Of a DNA stretch of 64,000 nt, positions 7,237-14,804 are shown piece by piece. The first letter of the stretch is position 1. Each line of letters begins with the position of its first letter. The DNA is taken from positions 186,001-250,000 of the forward strand of contig NZ_FZNL01000005.1 of the NCBI RefSeq assembly GCF_900187965.1, in the 5' to 3' direction. Source of the DNA: Flavobacterium sp. ov086. GTDB taxonomy: Bacteria > Bacteroidota > Bacteroidia > Flavobacteriales > Flavobacteriaceae. The translations under genes were made by a program, and so were the position numbers. The notes under the pieces were generated by a model. It had not been told where the DNA came from. It saw only the letters and a program-made list of their open reading frames with translations, and made no database searches.

Positions 7237-8268
7237 ATGAAGAAATTATTATTACCCACCTCTATTGTTGGAAGTTTACCCAAACCTGCCTGGCTTGCAC
7301 CACCCGAAAAACTTTGGTCACCATGGAAATTAGAAGGCGATCAGCTACTTGAAGGGAAACAAGACGCTTTACGTATTTCTTTGCAGGAACAGCAATTGGC
7401 AGATCTAGATATTATTTGTGACGGCGAGCAGACACGTCAGCATTTTGTAACGACTTTTATCGAGCATTTAAGCGGTGTAGATTTTGAAAATCGTAAAACA
7501 GTAAAAATCCGTAACCGTTATGATGCGAGTGTTCCAGTGGTTGTAGGTGAGGTTGCACGTCAAAAAGCAGTTTTTGTTGAAGATGCTAAATTTTTACGTA
7601 AACAGACTAATAAGCCTATAAAATGGGCATTGCCAGGCCCGTTGACAATGGTAGATACCTTGTACGACGACCATTATAAAAGCCGGGAAAAATTGGCGTG
7701 GGAATTTGCGAAAGCACTCAATGAAGAAGCAAGAGAACTTCAAGACGCAGGGGTAGATATTATCCAGTTTGATGAACCTGCATTTAATGTGTTCTTTGAT
7801 GAAGTAAACGATTGGGGAATGGCAGCATTAGAAAGAGCCATTGAAGGTTTACACTGTCAAACTGCGATTCATATTTGCTATGGTTATGGAATACAGGCAA
7901 ATACTGATTGGAAAAAGACATTAGGTTCAGAGTGGCGACAATATGAAGAAATTTTTCCGAAAATTCAAAAATCTAAAATTGATGTGGTGTCTTTAGAATG
8001 TCACAACTCCAATGTGCCTTTAAATTTAATGGAACTTGTTCGCGGTAAAAAAGTAATGGTAGGTGCTATTGATGTGGCAACCAACACTATCGAAACGCCA
8101 GAAGAAGTAGCTGCTACCCTGCGTAAAGCGCTTGAGTTTGTTGATGCCGAAAATCTTTACCCTTCTACAAACTGCGGTATGGCCCCGCTATCTCGAAACA
8201 TAGCCAGAGGCAAGTTAAGCGCTTTAAGCGCAGGAGCAGAAATTATACGTAAAGAACTTGGGATTTAG
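7237..8268 (+). CDS. mesD: Core (folate-independent) methionine synthase, MesD type
   Basis: A 343-aa protein matching only the C-terminal catalytic barrel of MetE, without the N-terminal domain of full MetE (~750 aa). Expected zinc/homocysteine ligands are visible: His and Cys in HICYG (about residue 210), Glu in SLECHNSN, and Cys in STNCGMAP near 310. Substrate-binding IVGSLPKP and IQFDEPA are also present. Its position right after the DUF1852 gene identifies it as the MesD family, which methylates homocysteine to methionine in aerobic bacteria without folate or B12. It starts at ATG 7237. The transporter gene follows closely. Confidence 0.88.
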   Translation: MKKLLLPTSIVGSLPKPAWLAPPEKLWSPWKLEGDQLLEGKQDALRISLQEQQLADLDIICDGEQTRQHFVTTFIEHLSGVDFENRKTVKIRNRYDASVPVVVGEVARQKAVFVEDAKFLRKQTNKPIKWALPGPLTMVDTLYDDHYKSREKLAWEFAKALNEEARELQDAGVDIIQFDEPAFNVFFDEVNDWGMAALERAIEGLHCQTAIHICYGYGIQANTDWKKTLGSEWRQYEEIFPKIQKSKIDVVSLECHNSNVPLNLMELVRGKKVMVGAIDVATNTIETPEEVAATLRKALEFVDAENLYPSTNCGMAPLSRNIARGKLSALSAGAEIIRKELGI

Positions 8269-8284
8269 TCTCAATATATTAATA

Positions 8285-9319
8285 ATGAGTCCGTGCCTCA
8301 ACGGAGGAATAATATTTAAAAACACATTGAAGAAATTATTAGAAGTATTAAAAAAAGCAGGTTTCGACGGTTTCCTGTTAATGATTGCCACCATGATTCT
8401 GATGGCTTATTTTTTGCCAAAGCCAGGTATGTTCAAAGAACCTGTTTCGCTGGAGGAGATTGCCAATGCTGGTGTTTCGTTGATTTTCTTGTTTTATGGC
8501 ATGCGACTGAGTGTTGAGAAACTAAAAGCCGGACTTTCCAACTGGAAAATGCACATTGTCGTCCAGTTGACAACCTTTTTATTTTTTCCGCTTATTGTTT
8601 TGGCATTTCGCCCGTTGTTTGTCAATAACGGCTTCGAGCTGCTTTGGCTGGGTGTATTTTTTCTGGCAGCATTGCCGTCCACAGTTTCCTCTTCTGTGGT
8701 CATGGTTTCCATCGCCAAGGGAAACATTCCCGCAGCCATTTTCAATGCAAGCATTTCCAGTTTGATTGGAGTAGTCGTTACGCCTCTCTGGGTTGGGCTG
8801 TTTATTGCTTCTGCGACAGGCGATTTTGATGTCACTCATATCGTCATAAAATTGATTCTTCAAGTCTTGCTGCCTGTCATCATTGGCATAAGCCTCAATT
8901 CCCGTTTAGGTGCCATTGCCGAAAAATACAAGAAACAACTCAAATATTTCGATCAGGCAGTTATTCTAACGATTATTTACACGTCGTTTTGCAAGTCATT
9001 TTCCGAACATCTTTTTGAAGGCTTTACCGCTCTTGAACTTGCCGGACTCGCTGCAGGGATGATGGCGTTGTTTTTTGCCGTATTCTTTTGTGTCGGACTT
9101 CTCAGCCGCCTGCTTGGTTTTTCAGATGAAGATCGTATTACTGTCTTATTCTGTGGGTCTAAAAAGTCATTGGTACACGGCACTGTTATGTCAAAAGTAC
9201 TTTTTCAGCACAGTACTATCACCGGCATCGTATTGCTGCCGCTTATGCTTTACCATGCCTTGCAATTGATTGCCGCTAGTATCATAGCTCAGGGCATGGC
9301 TCGACGAAAAGAAGTATAG
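8285..9319 (+). CDS. Bile acid:sodium symporter-family (BASS/SBF-like) transporter
   Basis: An integral inner-membrane protein with about ten hydrophobic segments. Recognisable family stretches are KKAGFDGFLLMI at the N-terminus, AGVSLIFLFYGMRLS, LPSTVSSSVVMVSIAKGN and FCGSKKSLVHGT near the C-terminus. This is the YfeH-like branch of the BASS/SBF superfamily; the substrate is unknown. The start is uncertain. ATG 8285 gives an extra 14-residue leader; TTG 8327, about 20 nt after an ACGGAGGA stretch, gives the family-typical MKKLLEVLKKAGFDG. It follows mesD by 16 bp, so it is probably in the same operon, and a role in moving methionine, its precursors or sulfur compounds is possible. Confidence 0.82.
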   Translation: MSPCLNGGIIFKNTLKKLLEVLKKAGFDGFLLMIATMILMAYFLPKPGMFKEPVSLEEIANAGVSLIFLFYGMRLSVEKLKAGLSNWKMHIVVQLTTFLFFPLIVLAFRPLFVNNGFELLWLGVFFLAALPSTVSSSVVMVSIAKGNIPAAIFNASISSLIGVVVTPLWVGLFIASATGDFDVTHIVIKLILQVLLPVIIGISLNSRLGAIAEKYKKQLKYFDQAVILTIIYTSFCKSFSEHLFEGFTALELAGLAAGMMALFFAVFFCVGLLSRLLGFSDEDRITVLFCGSKKSLVHGTVMSKVLFQHSTITGIVLLPLMLYHALQLIAASIIAQGMARRKEV

Positions 9320-9335
9320 TTTTATTAATGACGTG

Positions 9336-9361
9336 GCCCTTTATCTTTTTTCGATAAAGGG
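9336..9361. terminator. Hairpin after the transporter gene
   Basis: GCCCTTTATC (9336-9345) pairs with GATAAAGGGC (9352-9361) across a 6-nt loop. There is no clear T-run after it, so it is a weak intrinsic terminator or a 3'-end stabilising hairpin for the mesXD-transporter transcript. Confidence 0.45.
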
Positions 9362-9545
9362 CACCAAGGATAACGCTCTCTGCTATAAAATAATGCCTTT
9401 TAGATTTTTATACTGTGAAGATATACGCTGCAGTATGTTATGTTTTTAACTTGTGTAAAATAAGATTTTTGTATTGTTTTGGGTTATATTTGAAGAATTT
9501 TATTCTGATTTAAAAATAAATTAAACTTATTTAAAGTAATATTCT

Positions 9546-9998
9546 ATGGAACAAATAGACGATATTGATCTTCAGTTATTAAATATACTACACGATAATT
9601 CTAAATATACTGTAAAAGAACTTGCTAAGATGGTAAATCTTTCGGCATCGCCTGTTTTTGAGCGTATTAAAAGATTAGAAAACAATGGTTATATAAAAAA
9701 ATATATTGCCCTGCTTGATGCAGAAAAATTAAACAGAGGGTTTATTGTTTTCTGCAATATCAAACTTAAACAGCACGATCGCAATATTGGCAATCAATTT
9801 GTTAGTGATATTATGAAAATAGAAGAAGTTGTAGAATGTTATAATATCTCTGGTGATTACGATTTTTTAATGAAAGTTTCTGCCAAAGACATGAAGCATT
9901 ATCAGGATTTTGTGTTTAATAAATTGGGATCAGTTGAAAGTATAGGGAGTACCCAAAGTACCTTTGTTATGTCGGAGATAAAAAATCTCTACGGATAG
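9546..9998 (+). CDS. Lrp/AsnC-family transcriptional regulator
   Basis: A 150-aa protein with the standard Lrp/AsnC layout: an N-terminal helix-turn-helix (IDLQLLNILHDNSKYTVKEL, then LSASPVFERIKRLENNGYI) and a C-terminal RAM effector domain (EEVVECYNISGDYDFLMKV). These proteins bind amino acids and often control amino-acid synthesis or export genes next to them. It lies 226 bp downstream of the BASS transporter on the same strand with its own spacer, so it is a candidate regulator of the MesXD/transporter block. The effector is not known. Confidence 0.9.
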   Translation: MEQIDDIDLQLLNILHDNSKYTVKELAKMVNLSASPVFERIKRLENNGYIKKYIALLDAEKLNRGFIVFCNIKLKQHDRNIGNQFVSDIMKIEEVVECYNISGDYDFLMKVSAKDMKHYQDFVFNKLGSVESIGSTQSTFVMSEIKNLYG

Positions 9999-10301
9999 TT
10001 CCGCGATGGTTTATTTATTTGAAATTCGCCTTAGCTTTTGTGACAGAAAATGTATTAAGTCCATTTTGGAATTATTTTATATTTAACATCAAACAACTGC
10101 GATAAACCAAAAGAGAAAAAAAATCTATATCCTAAACGGGACTTCGAATCATCGTTTAGCTTCGATTAAATCTTTAATGAAGTCACTTTTAGATTGTTTA
10201 TTTCAAATAGTCTAAGGATTTCTTTTGAAAAATTCGAACCATGAAAAGTTAGTTTTCGTGTTGATCCTAAAACTGGACTAAATAGTATGAAAAAAGCATA
10301 A

Positions 10302-10335
10302 AAAAAACGCTAAATCAAAAGATTTAGCGTTTTTT
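10302..10335. terminator. Bidirectional intrinsic terminator
   Basis: A perfect 15-bp stem, AAAAAACGCTAAATC pairing with GATTTAGCGTTTTTT, around an AAAA loop. T-runs arise on both strands. It lies between the convergent lrp and mocR genes and can serve both. Confidence 0.8.
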
Positions 10336-10399
10336 GTAGTGACCTCGACTGGACAAATTTCTATAAATTTTATGAAAGATTTGAAGAGATTGGCGTATT
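10336..10399. repeat. Hairpin-adjacent repeat, copy B, with tRNA-Arg 3'-end match
   Basis: It starts GTAGTGAC like copy A at 5040. Positions 10339-10353 (GTGACCTCGACTGGA) are identical to 13456-13470, the 3' end of the tRNA-Arg gene. The remainder matches copy A at about 77%. The layout hairpin-TTTTTTGTAGTGACC also mimics the terminator-tRNA junction at 13420-13470, which suggests a relic of a duplicated or excised tRNA-linked segment. Confidence 0.5.
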
Positions 10400-10570
10400 A
10401 TATCTAGTGTCTGTCTTTAATTGGCTTTATGAATTTGGTTTGGATGTCCTGTTGGGGATTGGTGGAAAATCTATTGATTTCTCAAATGATTTTCGAGAAA
10501 GCATTAAGGTATAATTTATTAAAAGAAAAAAAGCCAACCTTAAATTCTTGTGGTGGAAAAGGTATCAACT

Positions 10571-11992
10571 CTAAAGATTTGATGCAGCTATATCTCCAAG
10601 GTTTTTAATTGCATTTTCAATTTTATTGTTCCATAGAGGGCAATAATTTAATCTAATAAAGTTTTCATAATATTCCAATGAAGAAAAGATATGACCAGGA
10701 CAAATGCCTATTCCTTGACTCAGTGCCTTCTTCTGAAATTCGAATGCATTAAGACCGGTCGGGAGTTCGATCCAGATACTTAGACCTCCTTTGGGGACAG
10801 CAAGCTTTGTTCCATGGGGAAAATATTGATTAATCGCCCCAATATATTTTATCATTTGTCCCTGTAGATCATTGCGCATTTTTCTGATATGCTTATTATA
10901 CAAACCGCTTTCTAAATATTTACCAATAGCATCCTGCAAAATTCCGTTGGTAGATATATTAGAACCAAATTTTAATTTTTCAATACTTAGATGATGTTTT
11001 CCCGCTGATACCCAGCCTATCCGGAAGCCTGGTGCCAGTGTTTTTGAGAAAGAGCTACAATACAGAACATTGTCATAATTATCATATGCTTTTGCAGGAT
11101 AGCTCTTGGTAATTCCAAAGGACAATTCTCCAAGGCAGTCATCTTCTATCATCGGAATATTTTGTCTGCCTAATAATTCAACAAGTCGAATCTTATTTTC
11201 TTCAGACATACTACTTCCAGTAGGATTATGGCAGCGAGGCATAAAAATACATGCCGCTACCTTATTATTAGCTAAAGCCAATTCCAGATCATCAATACAT
11301 AAACCGTTTTGTGGATCTACTTTGATTTCAAGCGCCTTTAAGCCACGGCGTTCCAAACTTTGAAGAATTCCGTGATACGTAGGCGATTCAACTGCTATAA
11401 TATCTCCCTTACTCGTAATGGAATCAAGACAAAGATTGATAGCTTCCATGCCACCATTTGTAATTAATATTTTATTGGGCGATAGCGGTTTTTTCCATTC
11501 AAGGGAAAGTACTGATATTTGCTTGAGAAGGTTAGGGTGGCCATCTACAAGAGGATACTGAAAGTTGTCATTACCTGCCTCGCTAAGGGATGCCTTTACT
11601 GCTTTGTTAAGACTTGTTATGGGAATAAATTCATTTACGGGTGCAAGGATCGAGAAATTTACTATACCATTTTCTTTGGCATTTTTCATCATGGCAACCG
11701 CCATCGCCGTAATCTCAACATTTGCCGGCAGCATCGGTCGTGATTTTGTTTCAGGTATTTTTAAAGAAGAACTCAGTGAATTTATTATATATCCGGAACG
11801 AGGACGGGAAATGATTAAACCTTTTGCTTCCAGCAAGGAGTACGCTTGAAATACTGTATTCAAACTTACTTTCAAATCTCTTCTGACCTGACGTACAGAC
11901 GGAGCTTTATCTCCGGTTCTTAGCTGCAGAATATTTATATTCTCTTCTATTTTTTGGGCAACCTGTTCATATCGAAAGCTTTTAACTGACAT
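10571..11992 (-). CDS. MocR-type (GntR HTH + aminotransferase fold) regulator
   Basis: A 473-aa protein starting at ATG 11992 (MSVKSFRYEQVAQKIEENI). Residues ~1-70 form a GntR winged helix (GDKAPSVRQVRRDLKVSLNTV). The rest is a fold-type I aminotransferase domain, with the PLP lysine expected in CSSFSKTLAPGFRIGW and the substrate-side stretch PRCHNPTGSSMSEENKI. MocR proteins use PLP or amino-acid ligands to control a neighbouring, often divergent gene; here that is the MDR oxidoreductase. A longer frame to 12217 exists, but its extra 75 residues overlap the divergent gene and are not family-like. Twin direct repeats in the intergenic region are likely binding sites. Confidence 0.9.
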   Translation of the reverse strand: MSVKSFRYEQVAQKIEENINILQLRTGDKAPSVRQVRRDLKVSLNTVFQAYSLLEAKGLIISRPRSGYIINSLSSSLKIPETKSRPMLPANVEITAMAVAMMKNAKENGIVNFSILAPVNEFIPITSLNKAVKASLSEAGNDNFQYPLVDGHPNLLKQISVLSLEWKKPLSPNKILITNGGMEAINLCLDSITSKGDIIAVESPTYHGILQSLERRGLKALEIKVDPQNGLCIDDLELALANNKVAACIFMPRCHNPTGSSMSEENKIRLVELLGRQNIPMIEDDCLGELSFGITKSYPAKAYDNYDNVLYCSSFSKTLAPGFRIGWVSAGKHHLSIEKLKFGSNISTNGILQDAIGKYLESGLYNKHIRKMRNDLQGQMIKYIGAINQYFPHGTKLAVPKGGLSIWIELPTGLNAFEFQKKALSQGIGICPGHIFSSLEYYENFIRLNYCPLWNNKIENAIKNLGDIAASNL

Positions 11993-12028
11993 AATTTCTC
12001 TCGTTTTAAAAATTGATGAGGCTAAGAT

Positions 12029-12064
12029 ATAAAATCTGATCTCATTTTTTTTATAAAATCTGAT
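12029..12064. promoter_or_regulatory. Twin direct repeat, candidate MocR operator
   Basis: ATAAAATCTGAT occurs exactly twice, at 12029-12040 and 12053-12064, in the 125-bp region between the divergent mocR and oxidoreductase genes. The start-to-start spacing is 24 bp. MocR regulators such as PdxR are known to bind direct repeats, so this is the natural operator candidate for both genes. Confidence 0.55.
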
Positions 12065-12089
12065 TCTGTTCTTGTGTTGATAATAGTTG

Positions 12090-12097
12090 GATATTTG
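12090..12097 (+). promoter_or_regulatory. -7 promoter element for the MDR oxidoreductase
   Basis: GATATTTG matches TAnnTTTG at all but the first base and lies 21 bp before the ATG at 12118. Several TTG triplets lie upstream at roughly -33 spacing. Confidence 0.4.
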
Positions 12098-12117
12098 CAT
12101 CATAAAATGTTTAAGAT

Positions 12118-13149
12118 ATGACACCACAAAAAAACACAATGAAAGCCTGGCAATTAAAAGGGTTTGGTTTAGATAATTTGAAATTAGAAGATATTGCATT
12201 ACCAACTCCAGGGGCAAATGAAGTTTTAATAAAAGTCGGAGCAGTTTCGCTAAATTTTAGAGACAAAGCGATTGTTGACGGAATTTATGAACCGGATATG
12301 GTACCCAATCCTTTAACACCGGTATCTGATGCTGCCGGAACAATTGTAGAGATTGGAGCTGATGTAACACGATTTAAAGTAGGCGATAGGGTAACTTCTC
12401 ATTTATATTCAAAATGGATCGAAGGTGCGCCCGCTCCTAATGAGCCGGATTTTTGTTTCGGTTCACCGCTGCCCGGAGGTTTGGCAGAATATATGATTAT
12501 TCACGAACAGTCAGCAGTTTTGGCACCATCTACTTTGACTGATGAAGAAGCATCTACTTTGCCAATCGCAGCACTTACTGCCTGGTATTCTCTGGTTACC
12601 TATGGTAACTTGCAAAAGGGAGATTCGGTATTAATACAAGGAACCGGAGGAGTTTCAATATTCGGTATCCAGCTTGCAAATGCTTTGGGAGCAAAAGTAA
12701 TTGTTACAACAAGCAGTAATGAAAAAGGGGAATGGGCCCGCAAACTGGGTGCTCAGGAAGTAATTAATTATGTCCAAACTCCAGACTGGGCTTCTGAAGT
12801 AGTTAGATTAACAGATGGAAAAGGTGTTGATCAGCTATTGGAAGTAGTTGGAGGAGATGGATTAAATGATTCTGTTAAAGCGACAAAGGTTACCGGGCAA
12901 ATTTCAGTTATAGGATTCTTAGCGGGGCAGACCACCGATCTTAACTTAATGCAGGTGATTTTCAGACAAACCAAAATTCAGGGTATTGCAGTTGGAAACC
13001 GATCTGCATTCGAGGAAATGAATAAAGCTTTTGACCAGTATAATATTAAGCCTGTTATCGATAAAGTATACCGATTCGAAGAGGCTATTGAAGCGTATCA
13101 GCACTTGGCAAAAGGAGCATTTGGAAAGATTGTAATTAAAATTAGTTAA
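12118..13149 (+). CDS. Zinc-independent MDR-family NAD(P)-dependent oxidoreductase
   Basis: A 343-aa medium-chain dehydrogenase/reductase. It has the GroES-like N-domain with AVSLNFRDKAIVDG and the Rossmann dinucleotide motif QGTGGVSIFGIQLANALGA near residue 180. LNFRD in place of the catalytic-zinc GHE motif, and no structural-zinc cysteine cluster, point to the quinone-oxidoreductase-like branch that lacks zinc. The substrate is unknown. Start is ATG 12118; ATG 12139 (MKAWQLKGFG) is an equally family-like alternative. It is divergent from the MocR regulator and probably controlled by it. Confidence 0.85.
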   Translation: MTPQKNTMKAWQLKGFGLDNLKLEDIALPTPGANEVLIKVGAVSLNFRDKAIVDGIYEPDMVPNPLTPVSDAAGTIVEIGADVTRFKVGDRVTSHLYSKWIEGAPAPNEPDFCFGSPLPGGLAEYMIIHEQSAVLAPSTLTDEEASTLPIAALTAWYSLVTYGNLQKGDSVLIQGTGGVSIFGIQLANALGAKVIVTTSSNEKGEWARKLGAQEVINYVQTPDWASEVVRLTDGKGVDQLLEVVGGDGLNDSVKATKVTGQISVIGFLAGQTTDLNLMQVIFRQTKIQGIAVGNRSAFEEMNKAFDQYNIKPVIDKVYRFEEAIEAYQHLAKGAFGKIVIKIS

Positions 13150-13270
13150 TCAGCAGACATCAAAATAAATAAAAATCACTAAACTACTGACTTCGAGTAT
13201 GTTTATTAGGTATACAAGTATAACCTCTGAGGAATTAATTTTCTCCCTTTAAATTTTTTATTATTAACAT

Positions 13271-13364
13271 CCCAGTAAAATTCAGTGGGAAGTTTGGGAA
13301 GCTTTGATTTTTTTTATGGATCACTTTTACCTTCCAATAAAATTTATTGGGAAGTTTCTGGGAT
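13271..13364. repeat. Two diverged copies of a short palindromic unit
   Basis: CCCAGTAAAATTCAGTGGG followed by AAGTTTGGGA (13271-13299), and CCAATAAAATTTATTGG followed by GAAGTTTCTGGGA (13334-13363), share the pattern CC..TAAAATT.A.TGGGAAGTTT. Each core is a near-palindrome able to form a hairpin. They may end the MDR transcript or be an old local duplication. Confidence 0.45.
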
Positions 13365-13419
13365 CTTTTAAGAATTTTATAAAATTATAAAGGTCAAATA
13401 GCAAGAAAAAAGACATAAA

Positions 13420-13449
13420 AAAATCCCATTTCGTAAGAAATGGGATTTT
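13420..13449 (-). terminator. Terminator of tRNA-Arg
   Basis: AATCCCATTTC and GAAATGGGATT pair around a GTAA loop. On the minus strand, which is the tRNA direction, a T-run follows. It begins only a few bases after the tRNA 3' end. Confidence 0.75.
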
Positions 13450-13456
13450 AGTTTTG

Positions 13457-13530
13457 TGACCTCGACTGGATTCAAACCAGTAACCTCTTGAGCCGTAATC
13501 AAGTGCGCTATTCAGTTGCGCCACGAGGCC
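13457..13530 (-). tRNA. tRNA-Arg(ACG)
   Basis: On the minus strand the 74 bases fold as a complete tRNA. The acceptor stem is GGCCTCG against CGAGGTC with one G-U pair. The D-arm region reads GCGCAACTGAATAGCGC. The anticodon stem CTTGA/TCAAG encloses the loop TTACGGC with anticodon ACG, read as inosine-CG. The T arm is ACTGG/CCAGT with loop TTTGAAT, and the discriminator is A. CCA is not encoded. A frame of 65 aa over this region is only a shadow. Confidence 0.93.
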
Positions 13531-13645
13531 TTTTTGTTTTCAATTTAGCTATTTTTTTGTAGCTTTGTTGAGTGCTTATTGCGGGTGCAAAGATAGACAT
13601 AAATGTGAGATATACAAGAGAAAAATAACATAAAAATAAAAAAAA

Positions 13646-14158
13646 ATGCAAGTAGAAAATTATATACGTGATATTCAGGGATTTCCAAAAGAAGGAATTT
13701 TGTTTAAAGACATAACTCCGCTACTAATTGACCCGATTGCAAGAAAAAAATGCCTTTCAATTTTAGTAGAATCTTTAAAAGGGCAACAAATTGATAAGGT
13801 AGTAGGAGCAGAAAGTCGTGGTTTTTTCTTCGGAATGTTATTGGCACAGGAGTTAAATGCTGGTTTTATTCCCGTAAGGAAACCTAAGAAACTGCCTTAC
13901 GATACAATTTCTGCTTCATATGAGCTGGAGTATGGCACAGATAGCTTAGAAATGCATACCGATGCCATTAAAAAAGGAGACCGTATTTTGATTCACGATG
14001 ATGTTCTTGCTACCGGCGGAACTGCAAAGGCTGTTTGCGAACTGGTAGAGAAATTAGGTGGAGAAATTGTACAATGCAATTTTCTTATGGAGCTGACTTT
14101 CCTGAACGGAAGAGAGAAAATCAAAGATTATCCCATATTTGCCGCAATAGCCTATTGA
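13646..14158 (+). CDS. apt: Adenine phosphoribosyltransferase
   Basis: A 170-aa cytoplasmic purine-salvage enzyme that converts adenine and PRPP into AMP and pyrophosphate. The PRPP-binding signature ILIHDDVLATGGTAKA lies near residue 115, and the family stretches FPKEGILFKDITPLL and VVGAESRGFFFG are intact. Length is normal for Apt. It starts at ATG 13646. Its stop codon lies one base from the stop of the convergent response-regulator gene, leaving no room for a terminator between them. Confidence 0.96.
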   Translation: MQVENYIRDIQGFPKEGILFKDITPLLIDPIARKKCLSILVESLKGQQIDKVVGAESRGFFFGMLLAQELNAGFIPVRKPKKLPYDTISASYELEYGTDSLEMHTDAIKKGDRILIHDDVLATGGTAKAVCELVEKLGGEIVQCNFLMELTFLNGREKIKDYPIFAAIAY

Positions 14159-14159
14159 T

Positions 14160-14804
14160 TTACACCATAACAATTTTGTGCTTTATGGCATAAAGTACCA
14201 AACCTATTCGGGTTTTAATTTCTAGCTTGTCGAACAAACATTCACGGTAACCATCAATTGTCTTGGGGCTTAAACACATTTCTGAGGCAATTTCCTTGTA
14301 TGTTTTTTCGGTGCAGGCGTGTTTTATAAAAATGATTTCTTTATCCTTCAAATTGATTTTGGTCGAATCATTATTTGCTTTTTTGACCAGCATTCCGGAT
14401 ACTAGTTCCGTAAAATAGAATCCTTTTTCAATAACAGATGTAATTCCGTCCCTAAAGATTTCAGGTGAAGTATCTTTTAGTAGATACCCTTTTGCGCCGT
14501 TAGTTAGCATCTTTATAATGACTTCTTCATCATCATTTACAGACAGGGCAATTACTTTAAGTGAAGGTCTGTTCTCTTTAATCCATTTCATGGCACTTAA
14601 ACCATCCAATACAGGCATATTTACATCTAGTAGAATTAAATCGACATCCAGATCGATGTTTTCCTGTAAAAACGTAATGAATACTTTTCCATTTTCAAAG
14701 CGATTAATTACTTCAAAATCTTTAAAACTATTAATCAAAAGCTCCAGCGATTGCGAGAATAACAAATGATCATCTACAATAATAATTTTGTTTTTAGGTT
14801 TCAT
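14160..14804 (-). CDS. NarL/FixJ-type response regulator
   Basis: A 214-aa regulator with an N-terminal receiver (acidic pair in IIIVDDH at 11-12, phospho-acceptor Asp60 in LILLDVNMP, Lys in GYLLKDTS) and a C-terminal LuxR helix-turn-helix (YKEIASEMCLSPKTIDGYRECLFDKL). Its start overlaps the end of the histidine kinase by 11 bp, so the two are translationally coupled and form a pair. The likely targets are nearby: the operon's first gene faces a large unknown gene cluster across a spacer with a striking nested palindrome. Confidence 0.93.
   Translation of the reverse strand: MKPKNKIIIVDDHLLFSQSLELLINSFKDFEVINRFENGKVFITFLQENIDLDVDLILLDVNMPVLDGLSAMKWIKENRPSLKVIALSVNDDEEVIIKMLTNGAKGYLLKDTSPEIFRDGITSVIEKGFYFTELVSGMLVKKANNDSTKINLKDKEIIFIKHACTEKTYKEIASEMCLSPKTIDGYRECLFDKLEIKTRIGLVLYAIKHKIVMV

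Larger units (their letters stand above)
9999..10570. other. Convergent spacer between lrp and mocR
   Basis: There is no gene. The spacer holds a perfect terminator hairpin at 10302-10335 and, directly after it, a segment (10336-10399) that combines a 15-bp match to the 3' end of tRNA-Arg with homology to 5040-5104. The rest is AT-rich. Confidence 0.55.
13150..13456. other. Spacer with two related palindromes and the tRNA terminator
   Basis: This region between the MDR gene and tRNA-Arg has no gene. Two diverged ~30-bp palindromic units lie at 13271-13364 and the tRNA terminator at 13420-13449. Confidence 0.5.

Noticed and set aside
11993..12217. 75-residue N-terminal extension of the MocR protein
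   Set aside because: The extension overlaps the divergent gene and its promoter, has no MocR-family similarity, and ATG 11992 gives the standard N-terminus.
13327..13524. 65-aa minus-strand frame (MAQLNSALDYGSRGYWFESS...)
   Set aside because: It is the translation of the tRNA-Arg gene and its terminator; the sequence folds as a complete tRNA.
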